Source of the DNA: Tolypocladium sp. Sup5 PDA-1
Taxonomy: Eukaryota; Ascomycota; Sordariomycetes; Hypocreales; Ophiocordycipitaceae
Direction: 5' to 3'
Length of the DNA: 64,000 bases
Assembly (NCBI GenBank): GCA_000750105.3
Contig: JPHH03000004.1
Location: 620,001-684,000, forward strand
Part shown: positions 1 to 8,638 of the stretch, piece by piece
How positions within the stretch are numbered: position 1 is the stretch's first letter
How the letters are laid out: the number at the start of each line of letters is the position of its first letter
Position numbers and translations under genes: made by a program
The notes under the pieces: model-generated
The model's input: only the letters and a program-made list of their open reading frames with translations
The model's database searches: none
What the model was told of the DNA's origin: nothing

Positions 1-12
1 ACATTCAGCGGA

Positions 13-2001
13 ATGCCCTCCATGGAGGAGGCGGCCCACGCAATGCACTGGGGGAACACGGGGATGGAGAACTGGCAGGAGTTTCAGAGCAGCTTGCAGA
101 TGGACGGCCTCCCTCGGCTCGACAGTGTCGGCAGCAACTCGCCGACGGGCACCTACCTCGAGGTTTTGTCGCTGCCTTCGTCCTCGGGCGAAGGCTGGGC
201 CATGGTCGATTGGGGTCACCACAGCCTGGAGCAGTTCCAGCAGGCCCAGGCACAGAATGCAGCCATCTTCAACCCTTCCCAAACGCTGCATCTCAGGACC
301 AACTCCGATTCTTCAGAAGGCGCCAACTCGTTGGAGTTTGGCAGCTTCGAGGAGATTCCGCCGTTCCCCTACTCGCCCTTCTCCCCCGACTCGGATGGCT
401 ATCAAGACAACAACAGCCACCGGAACTGTTTCTCAGGCGATGGCCACAACCACTCACACGACACTGTCAGCCCGACCGCCGCCGTTGCTCCGGTGCCCAT
501 CAAGGTCGAGCCTGTAAGCCGCCATAGCCCTGGCAGTGGCGCCGTATCGACGTCACCTCCGTCTACCACCAACACGCGCCGGAACTCGGGCCCGCGGAAG
601 AGCCCAATCGCCAAGGCAACCAAGCCGATTGTGCGTCGCATTTCCAACGGCAAGAAGGATGGTTCCGTCGAGAAGAAGGTTGGCCGAAGAAAGGGACCGC
701 TTTTGCCTGAGCAGCGAAAGCAAGCCAGCGAGATAAGAAAGCTGAGAGCTTGCCTGCGATGCAAATTCCTAAAGAAGACTTGCGATAAGGGAGAGCCTTG
801 TGCGGGATGCCAGCCGTCGCACGCCCGTCTCTGGCAGGTGCCATGCACACGCATTGACATCAAGGACATTGGATACTTCATGAAGGACTGGAAGGCCGAC
901 TATGAGAGGCACATGGACCGGGGAGTGTCCGTCTACAACGTCAAGGGCTTCTCCCAAAAGGAGACGCTCATGTGGATCACCCACGGCTATGGCTTCGCGC
1001 TTCCTGTTATGGTTCGCGAGGTCTACGTCGCCGACGCAGGCTGCTTCTCTGTCGAATGGGTCGAGTCCTACCAAAACGACCAGGAACCAATTGACTTTGA
1101 GACGCGAACCGAGAAGCTCGATGTCGGCGCCGAGGGTGTCCGCGTCGACGCTCTCGCAGAGTACCTCGACAAGCACATTGACGGACCCTTTGAGGACTTT
1201 ATCGACGACCACTTTGAGGGCACCCCCTTCATTACTGAGATTCTCAAGACTGCTCATCGCTTCTACGTCAAGGACCGGATGCCTGTCATCAAGAAGGCAT
1301 TGAAGCTGGTTCTCGCCTACAACCTGACAATGCACATCACCATGGTGGAGAACCAGGGCTCTGAAGTTGCCCTAGACGGGCAGATTGACGACGAGGAGTC
1401 CAAGTTCTACGGCCGCACCGTTGCCCCAGTCATGATCAACTTCCAGATCAAGTGTGCCCTGGCCGACATGTGGCGCGAGCTGCAAAAGGACATCCTCGAG
1501 GAGCTCTCGTCCCTGTATTCAGGCGTGTACAGCGGTGAGAAGATGAAGAACTGGCCCACCATCTTCATGCTTGCGTCGATTCTCCTTGCGGTGTGGGAGG
1601 AGATGCAGTTTGACTGCCACTACCGAGTCCCCGACCCGGCGGCGGTGAACAAGTTCTGCAATGACATGGAGACAACCCCTGTCGGAGTTATTGTGGGCCT
1701 CTTCCACGCCATCTCGCAGAAGCTGCCGGCCTTTACCGATTGGGACACTCGCCAGCATGGGCATTTGCTGCACAACAACACCTCCGTGTGCGAGGCCATG
1801 ACAGAAGTCCGACAGCATGTCATCAAGCATGGTAAGCACTCCTCACCACCGCTCTTGTCTTTCACCTGTGCCTGTCCCGAGTCTAACTGTTGCGTTACAG
1901 AGGCCTATCTGCGAACTCGCAAGGAGAGCAAGTTTGACCGGTACGACTTTGACTCGCTGTCAAACAAGTTCTTGTCGAAGCTTGTCATCCGAGCAAACTG
2001 A
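13..2001 (+). CDS. Zn2Cys6 fungal transcription factor
   Basis: Predicted nuclear DNA-binding regulator. Residues 1-190 are Ser/Pro/Gly-rich and low in complexity, like an activation region. A strongly basic stretch follows at about 195-245 (likely nuclear localisation), then a binuclear zinc cluster with cysteines at 247, 250, 257, 263, 266 and 278. The last gap (11 residues) is longer than the usual 6-8. The rest is a helical region of about 350 residues without a motif I recognise. An intron at 1832-1900 (GTAAGC...TTACAG, 69 nt) is stop-free and a multiple of three, so the frame reads through; splicing gives ...IKH|EAYLRTR and about 639 residues. The frame is open to the left edge of the window, so the true start may lie outside or in an upstream exon. 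Target genes cannot be inferred. Confidence 0.85.
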   Translation: MPSMEEAAHAMHWGNTGMENWQEFQSSLQMDGLPRLDSVGSNSPTGTYLEVLSLPSSSGEGWAMVDWGHHSLEQFQQAQAQNAAIFNPSQTLHLRTNSDSSEGANSLEFGSFEEIPPFPYSPFSPDSDGYQDNNSHRNCFSGDGHNHSHDTVSPTAAVAPVPIKVEPVSRHSPGSGAVSTSPPSTTNTRRNSGPRKSPIAKATKPIVRRISNGKKDGSVEKKVGRRKGPLLPEQRKQASEIRKLRACLRCKFLKKTCDKGEPCAGCQPSHARLWQVPCTRIDIKDIGYFMKDWKADYERHMDRGVSVYNVKGFSQKETLMWITHGYGFALPVMVREVYVADAGCFSVEWVESYQNDQEPIDFETRTEKLDVGAEGVRVDALAEYLDKHIDGPFEDFIDDHFEGTPFITEILKTAHRFYVKDRMPVIKKALKLVLAYNLTMHITMVENQGSEVALDGQIDDEESKFYGRTVAPVMINFQIKCALADMWRELQKDILEELSSLYSGVYSGEKMKNWPTIFMLASILLAVWEEMQFDCHYRVPDPAAVNKFCNDMETTPVGVIVGLFHAISQKLPAFTDWDTRQHGHLLHNNTSVCEAMTEVRQHVIKHGKHSSPPLLSFTCACPESNCCVTEAYLRTRKESKFDRYDFDSLSNKFLSKLVIRAN

Positions 2002-3700
2002 GACATACATCTTGGGCGTTTGCATGATTTTCACCTCATGGTTAAAGATATCTTTAATTTGCCGGCCACTTTTCCTGGCCGGGTTCCTCTCCTTTGTCAC
2101 ACCCCCTTTATTTTTTTGGTTCTCCTCGTCATCCAGCGACGGCGTTTGACACGATTCTCTTCAAGCGATAAAGATTATCAGCAGCATTCATTGTTGGGCA
2201 CACCATCTACATCGACTTTGAAAGATCTTTTACCATTCTCTTCACGGCTGGTCACCGTCGAACGACACGAAGTTACTCGTCACATTGCGCAAATGTGTTA
2301 CGACCCTGTAACGAATTTTCACCCCATGATTGTATGACTTGAAGAAGACGCATTTATTGATTAACGGAGGCATCATATCTGGAGATAACGGGACGCACGG
2401 GTGCAGAGGGAGGCAAAAAGGCCGGCCCTCTGCCGCCGTGACGGAGGATCATGTTTCATGTTTTACGGAAACGACGGATCAGCATGACTTTTGCGGCTTA
2501 GATGAATGCGCATGGGAAGGCGTCTTGAACTAGGGCAGAGAAGAATTGAGCAATATGGGAGGCTTGGATGGTGGACAGCTGGGCTAGTTGATACGGATGG
2601 AATATGGGCAACACTAGCTTACTTGGTAAGGGCCATGAACAGACTACTCTACGATACAAGCGTTGTCGCAATCATGGAGACTTGTGATGTGATGTTGAAG
2701 AAGCTGGGCCGTTGTCGAGTGCGGAGGAGTTGCTGCCTTTCCAGTTCACCTCGGTATTCAGACTGGTAGGTTAAGTATGACTGGATAGGCGATCAATCTT
2801 ATAAGACACGCTGCTTGGAAGACTACTGTTCTTGGGAGCGCTGCAAGCGGTACTGCGGATACTGGTAGTAGTTCGTACGCATTCCTGGGCCTGTGGCCAA
2901 GTCTTCGGCAGCTCAGAGCTAAGGTGAGATCACGTCGATAAGAGTGGGTGGACGTCCCACTTGGCCGGCCCCTCCCCCACGATGGTCTACGAATAGAACA
3001 GAGCTGCAACGGTTGTGTATGTACGGAGTACTGGAGTACTGTAGGAGATACGTTGCCGATCAAGGAGAGGGAGCCCCGAACCAACGGGCCGGAGGCTGGA
3101 GCGAGTGCCGTCGGTCCGTCTCCAGCGCGTCGCGGTCCTCGCCAGGTTGTGTCCATGTCGCAGGCCCTGCGAGAATGACGTCGAGTTCTACAGGGGGACG
3201 GAGTGTCACCCCCGGTCCGTCACGCGGGTTGTGGGCGGCGGTCTGGGAGACCCCGCACTCGCTCGCTGGTACGTTGGACGTCTCGGCACTGCGAAAGGGC
3301 AAGGAGCGTGCTGCACTTCGGCGGTAGGTGACTGGGAGAACGAAGAGGCGAGGCACGCGGACTTGCTCGTGCCGTGTCGTGTCGCTGGGCCAGCTTGTCA
3401 GGACCGTGGTTGTTTGTTTGCTGGGCTCGCAGTGATGGTCCTGCTTGGTGACTGAACGCGTGCTGAGTCAAACCGGTGGTGTCAGTTGTCGACGGTGGAG
3501 GTCACCGCGCGGACAGGCGGCGCCACGACACCGCCACATCAGTCTGCCAGACGCCCCGCAGGCGCGAGATAAGGTGATAAAGGCAGGCAGGCAGCCGTTC
3601 GCATTCACCGAAGGCCTGCCTACATGTAGCAAAATGGAAGAGAGGAAAAAGGTACTGCAAACGATGAGCGAAGCGCTTCTGCAGAGCCTGTTTGTAATAG
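2002..3700. other. Intergenic: 3' flank of the regulator, no gene seen
   Basis: Only short overlapping frames with no recognisable protein, splice pattern or RNA gene. The first few hundred bases are probably 3' UTR. A copy of the dispersed motif TACGGAGTA lies at 3022, beside a second GGAGTAC. Confidence 0.6.
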
Positions 3701-4273
3701 TTGCCTGAAAATTTTCCTCAGTCCACTCGCTTCGACGGCGTCGCCGTGGCAGATTGTGCATCCCCTCCGATGACTACATCCGGGCCTGGGATCACGGTCG
3801 GAGCAGCTCGGACCCACCCTGGAGCGCGGATGCGCCACACTTGCCTGGCCACCCAAGTCCCCGGTACGGCGTGTCTCACTTGGGCGCTGCACCCATCACA
3901 GGTACCGGAAACAGACAGCGCCAGGGCTGACATGGTTGGCTGTTCGCCCACGGTTCTGGAGCCTTCTGACTGTTCTCTCCGGCTATTGGCTGATGAATCA
4001 TGCGTCCGGTCGGCTGGCCACGCCTGCAGAGGCGTAATCGCCCCGATGTTGGTCACTGCGCCCCCGCCCGCCTCTCTCCCTCTCCTTCCTTCCTCGGTCG
4101 CCGCCTGCCTCCTACTTAAAACACCTCCTCCCGCCTGTCGCCATCGCCGCCCTCTTCTCCTCCTACAAACCACTCTTCACTCCCCCATCCGCGCTCACCC
4201 GTCGCACTGACACCATCGCCTACCTCATCAGCACTTCATCTATCGCAGCGATACCCGCGCAACAACTGCCATC
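3701..4273 (+). promoter_or_regulatory. Polyubiquitin promoter and 5' UTR
   Basis: An inverted CCAAT box (ATTGG) is at 3985-3989. A heat-shock-element-like string TTCTGGAGCCTTC at 3954-3966 has GAG where the consensus has GAA. A weak TATA-like TACTTAAAA is near 4113. Long pyrimidine-rich tracts at about 4066-4100 and 4120-4200 are typical of strong promoters in filamentous fungi. Stress induction is expected for this gene type but is inferred. Confidence 0.5.
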
Positions 4274-5339
4274 ATGCAGATCTTCGTCAAGACTCGTAAG
4301 TTTGCCACCATCCCGCGAGCGATCAGTCGCTCGTTTTCCCCGTCGGCAGCGGCGTGAGACTGACTCTTTTCCGCAGTCACGGGCAAGACCATTACTCTTG
4401 AGGTCGAGTCCTCCGACACTATCGACAATGTGAAGTCCAAGATTCAGGACAAGGAGGGCATTCCCCCGGATCAGCAGCGCCTGATCTTCGCCGGAAAGCA
4501 GCTCGAGGATGGCCGCACCCTCTCCGACTACAACATCCAGAAGGAGTCCACCCTTCACCTCGTCCTCCGTCTCCGCGGTGGCATGCAGATCTGTAGGTTC
4601 TCCCTCGTCATATCGCGGTCGACACAAAAGCCATGTATGCTGACAAACCGTCCCTACAGTCGTCAAGACCCTCACCGGCAAGACCATCACCCTCGAGGTG
4701 GAGTCCTCCGACACCATCGACAATGTGAAGTCCAAGATTCAGGACAAGGAGGGCATTCCCCCGGATCAGCAGCGCCTGATCTTCGCCGGAAAGCAGCTCG
4801 AGGATGGCCGCACCCTGTCCGATTACAACATTCAGAAGGAGTCGACGCTCCACCTTGTCCTTCGTCTCCGTGGTGGTATGCAGATCTTCGTCAAGACCCT
4901 GACGGGCAAGACGATCACGCTCGAGGTGGAATCGAGCGATACCATCGACAACGTCAAGTCGAAGATCCAGGATAAGGAGGGTATCCCCCCGGATCAGCAG
5001 CGACTCATCTTTGCCGGCAAGCAGCTTGAGGACGGCCGAACCCTCAGCGACTACAACATCCAGAAGGAGTCTACCCTGCATCTGGTGCTGCGCCTGCGCG
5101 GTGGTATGCAAATCTTCGTCAAGACTTTGACTGGCAAGACAATCACGCTGGAGGTGGAATCGAGCGACACCATCGACAACGTCAAGTCGAAGATCCAGGA
5201 CAAGGAGGGCATTCCCCCGGATCAGCAGCGTCTCATCTTTGCTGGTAAGCAGCTGGAGGACGGTCGCACCCTGAGCGACTACAACATCCAGAAGGAGAGC
5301 ACTCTGCACCTTGTCCTCCGCCTGCGTGGTGGCCAATAG
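4274..5339 (+). CDS. ubi4: Polyubiquitin, four head-to-tail units
   Basis: Encodes four 76-residue ubiquitin units in tandem plus one extra C-terminal Gln (305 residues). Deubiquitinases process the precursor to free ubiquitin, and the extra residue blocks conjugation of the unprocessed chain. Exons are 4274-4295, 4377-4592 and 4660-5339. Exon 1 is only 22 nt and ends inside Leu8 of unit 1; the second intron interrupts unit 2 after its first ten bases. Units 2, 3 and 4 begin at 4583, 4878 and 5106. Every unit ends in LRLRGG and retains the lysines used for chain building. Units 1 and 2 are nearly identical in nucleotides, as are units 3 and 4, while the two pairs differ in codon choice (for example TCCTCCGAC against TCGAGCGA). 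The yeast counterpart is stress-induced UBI4. Confidence 0.98.
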
Positions 5340-5966
5340 GCGCACGCGGCGGCTCTTGCTGGGTTTCATGATTTGCGCTGGGTTCACCAGCGGAATGGCG
5401 TTTTATGGTTCTAATCGGATCACGGAGTCGGGCATAGCTGGGCTCGGCAACTTTGATATCGGGTCTTAACATAGTTGTGCGCGCACCCGCACGGGGCGTG
5501 ACAATACAGACTCTTTGCAGTCACATGACGGTATTTCATGCATTCATAGTGATATTACGGAGTAGATGCCTCGTAAAACTCCTGTTGCCATGTTCTGTGT
5601 GTGCTCGTAGGCTCGAGGAGGCTGTCGGTGGATGCCAGCTGCAGGTGATGTTGGTGGGGCCCAAGTCCACCAGCACATAAACTTCCACTGTGGTCGTAAG
5701 GCCCCGATAGGTTCCTTTTACACTTCACACGCGCAGCACGACGCTCGTGGTGTTTTGCCTTTCCTACCTACGCATGCGACAGCCATGATTGCCCCCCACG
5801 GCACGAGCGAACGGAGCCTTCTGGAAGTTTTGCTACCGCCTTGATCAATAAACACGTGGGACGACGCGGCCTCGCCCTGACCAGCGCCGACTTTGCCACA
5901 GCATCCCCAGATCCACGGCAGGCAAACAAGCTTGACAACTTGGCCAGCGAGAGCTCGCCGTGGGCC
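5340..5966. other. Intergenic between polyubiquitin and BRAP2 genes
   Basis: Polyubiquitin 3' flank and promoter of the next gene. It contains one TACGGAGTA copy at 5556. The frame of the next gene is open upstream to 5841, but that extension does not look like the family and I excluded it. Confidence 0.55.
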
Positions 5967-8162
5967 ATGCCTTCATACTTCTATCATTTGAAGTTTGAGC
6001 TGTACCCTACGCCTGATCCGACTGGAAACGAGGCGTCAGCAGCGACAGATAAGCGCGACGTCTGGCTGCCACCCACGAGCGCGAGCGTGTTCGACGACTT
6101 GCCCTCGCACATTCGGCCTGGTCGACCGAGGACACGAATTCTTCCTCGATTTCATAGCCACCAGCACGCACAACAGGCTCCTGCAAAGGCAGCAGCCTGG
6201 GAGGAGAGCACACAGCGAGATTCGAACCCGAGCGTGATCGACTGCGGCGCCCCGCGAGCACCCGCTCGAGACGGTGGGCGGACGAACGAAGTCATATCCG
6301 AGAGGCAGTGGCTGGAGCGGGCCAAGAGCTTCCCGCCACCTCCGTCCAGTGCTGCCATACGGCCGCAGACTGCCGTCGGAGACTGGCGGTTTGGGCGCGT
6401 GAGCATCGAGTCGGTCGAAGCTGTTGCTCGTGCCGACGACATGCCCGGAGAGATGAGCAGGGCAGGACCCTCGGCCGCAGGGCCCTCGGCGGCGCCACTC
6501 CTGGGGCCCTCGTTTGGCGGTGCCGGGACTGCGACCAAGGCGGAGTGTCTGCCGCTGGATACCAAGCACACGGACCTCGGATGGGGCGTGGTCCATTTCT
6601 ACAGAGAAGGGGAGGAGACGCCACTGTTGAGCGCGTCGGAGCAGCCCGAGGAAGAGTCGGGGCATCAGGAGGAGGCGTCGACCACAGACGGTTGCACTAC
6701 GCTGTGTATACCTGCTGTGCCGGCGTACATGTCGCCCGGTGACTTTATGGGGTTTGTCGGCGAGCGGTGGATTGGCGACATCGGCCATTGCCGGATGGTC
6801 ATGACCTCGAAGATGAACCGGTATCTCGTGCTGCTGAAGTTTCGAGACAGCAAGCGAGCCAAGCAGTGGAAGCGAGAGTTTGATGGCAAAGTGTTCAACT
6901 CTATGGAGGTGAGTCCGCTACGGGATAGCCACCTGTATCTGGATGCTAACTCGGTGCAGCCTCAAGTGTGTCACGTCGTCTTTGTCAAGTCTATTACTTT
7001 TGAGACGCCAACGCAGCCCCGCCGGCATGAGCACTCTGGTGCCTCGTCTTCATCGGCTGCTGTCTCGAACAGCCTCAAGCCCTTCCCACCTCCGACCCCG
7101 AACCTCATCGAGCTGCCGACCTGTCCCGTATGCCTGGAACGTATGGACGAGACGAACGGTCTCATGACCATCCCCTGCTCTCACGTCTTCCATTGCACCT
7201 GTCTGCAGAGCTGGAAAGGAGCCGGTTGCCCGGTCTGTCGATTCACGAACGCGTCGTCACAGGGGTCCGCGAGCGACCCCAACAACCCTTACTCTCAGCC
7301 GTTTGGGTCGCCGGTTTCCAACCTCTGCAGCGTCTGCGACTGCACAGACGACCTTTGGATCTGCCTTCTTTGTGGCTACGTGGGATGCGGTCGATACAAA
7401 GGCGGCCATGCCAAGGACCACTGGAAGGAGACGGCTCACAGCTTTGCCCTAGAGCTCGAGACGCAGCACGTCTGGGACTACGCTGGCGACATGTGGGTGC
7501 ACAGACTCATCCGCGATAAGGGAGATGGTAAGGTCGTCGAGCTGCCCGGGAGAGGCAACCACAGTGGACATCGCGATGACGAGGATGTCGTGCCACGGGC
7601 AAAGCTGGAGAACATTGGCCTGGAGTACACCCATCTCATCACGAGCCAGCTCGAGTCCCAGCGTGCGTACTACGAAGAAATGATCAGCAAGGCAGTGGAC
7701 AAGGCGGCAAAGGCGGCAGCCATCGCGGAGAGCACTGCCGCACAGTCGTCAAAGACGATGGAGCGGCTGGCCAACCTCGAGGAGAAGTACAAGACCCTCA
7801 GCACCGACACTGTCCCGCAGCTGGAGCGCGACCTGGAACGCGAAAGGGGCAAGGCTGGTAAGGCGGAGACGCTGGCGCGCAATCTGGGCAAGGCGCTGCA
7901 GGAGGAGAAGCGGCTCAATGAGGGCCTGATGAAGCGCATCGAGCACCTCGGCACCGACAACGAGGCGGTGCGGAAGGAGCTGGACGAGCTCAGGGCGGAG
8001 GGCGCGGAGCTCAAGGAGATGAACCGGGACTTGTCCATGTTCATCTCTGGGCAGGAGAAGCTCAAGGAGCTGGAGCGGGAGGGGAAGCTCGAGGAGGGGG
8101 AGGTGGCCGAGGGCAGCGCGAGCGTGCCGGAGAAGAAGGGCCGGAGGAGGCCAAAGAAGTAG
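5967..8162 (+). CDS. BRAP2/Etp1-type RING-H2 and ZnF-UBP E3 ubiquitin ligase
   Basis: Cytoplasmic ubiquitin ligase of the BRCA1-associated protein 2 family (yeast Etp1). Domains in order: a low-complexity N-terminal part; a BRAP2 RRM-like domain at about residues 245-325; a RING-H2 finger at about 370-410 with a CPVC pair, CSHVFHCTC and CPVC; a ZnF-UBP domain at about 435-505 (CSVCDC, CLLCGYVGCG, then His residues) that should bind the free C-terminus of ubiquitin; a long coiled coil at about 535-690; and a basic tail. The start at 5967 (MPSYFYHLKFEL) fits the family better than the in-frame ATG at 5841. An intron at 6909-6959 (51 nt, GTGAGT...GTGCAG, branch site GCTAAC) is stop-free and in frame; removing it gives FNSME|PQVCHVVF and about 714 residues. 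Confidence 0.92.
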   Translation: MPSYFYHLKFELYPTPDPTGNEASAATDKRDVWLPPTSASVFDDLPSHIRPGRPRTRILPRFHSHQHAQQAPAKAAAWEESTQRDSNPSVIDCGAPRAPARDGGRTNEVISERQWLERAKSFPPPPSSAAIRPQTAVGDWRFGRVSIESVEAVARADDMPGEMSRAGPSAAGPSAAPLLGPSFGGAGTATKAECLPLDTKHTDLGWGVVHFYREGEETPLLSASEQPEEESGHQEEASTTDGCTTLCIPAVPAYMSPGDFMGFVGERWIGDIGHCRMVMTSKMNRYLVLLKFRDSKRAKQWKREFDGKVFNSMEVSPLRDSHLYLDANSVQPQVCHVVFVKSITFETPTQPRRHEHSGASSSSAAVSNSLKPFPPPTPNLIELPTCPVCLERMDETNGLMTIPCSHVFHCTCLQSWKGAGCPVCRFTNASSQGSASDPNNPYSQPFGSPVSNLCSVCDCTDDLWICLLCGYVGCGRYKGGHAKDHWKETAHSFALELETQHVWDYAGDMWVHRLIRDKGDGKVVELPGRGNHSGHRDDEDVVPRAKLENIGLEYTHLITSQLESQRAYYEEMISKAVDKAAKAAAIAESTAAQSSKTMERLANLEEKYKTLSTDTVPQLERDLERERGKAGKAETLARNLGKALQEEKRLNEGLMKRIEHLGTDNEAVRKELDELRAEGAELKEMNRDLSMFISGQEKLKELEREGKLEEGEVAEGSASVPEKKGRRRPKK

Positions 8163-8638
8163 TGTGGGGACATGTCGGCGAGGCGTATCTGGAGCTCAGT
8201 TGGCAGTGGAGTTTGGCGTGTACTTGACGTAGGAAAGGGATAGGGGCTGGCGGCATGGTGGTGGTCGGTTGGAACTCGACGTTGACTAAAGAGTCGTTTG
8301 CGTTAGCCCTAGATGGGGAACTTGGGTGAACATAATGTGAAACCAAAGAAGCATAAACCTTCTGGGACTCCCTAATTTCAACTGTCCGTCTGGTGAAGCT
8401 TGAAATCCGGCAACGCCCACGTTAAGAAGAGGGCCCAGCTGATCGACTTGCGGGGACGTCACTTACTCTTAACTTTGCAACCATCACGAGGAGAGAGACT
8501 GGCTACATCTGCATCGAGCCTCAACTCATTGATTTGTCTACACGGCTAGTTCGGTTCTTCTGGCTTGAAGCTACGTATCTAATGCTACGAATGGCACCAT
8601 ATGACAGGGACGAAAATATAAGCCAACCGCGCGGCACA
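8163..8638. other. Tail-to-tail intergenic spacer
   Basis: Convergent 3' flanks of the BRAP2 gene (plus) and the acuF-like gene (minus). I see nothing else in it. Confidence 0.6.

Noticed and set aside
2020..2337. Open frame just downstream of the first regulator
   Set aside because: It has no recognisable protein features and lies where the 3' UTR is expected.
4608..5387. A 259-codon frame antisense to polyubiquitin
   Set aside because: It is repetitive only because the ubiquitin units are repeated; there is no independent protein signal.
5841..5966. Upstream in-frame start of the BRAP2 gene
   Set aside because: The extra 42 residues do not resemble the family, and MPSYFYHLKFEL at 5967 is a typical family N-terminus.
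6221..6240. tRNA B-box-like string GATTCGAACCC
   Set aside because: It lies inside the BRAP2 coding region and no cloverleaf can be formed around it.
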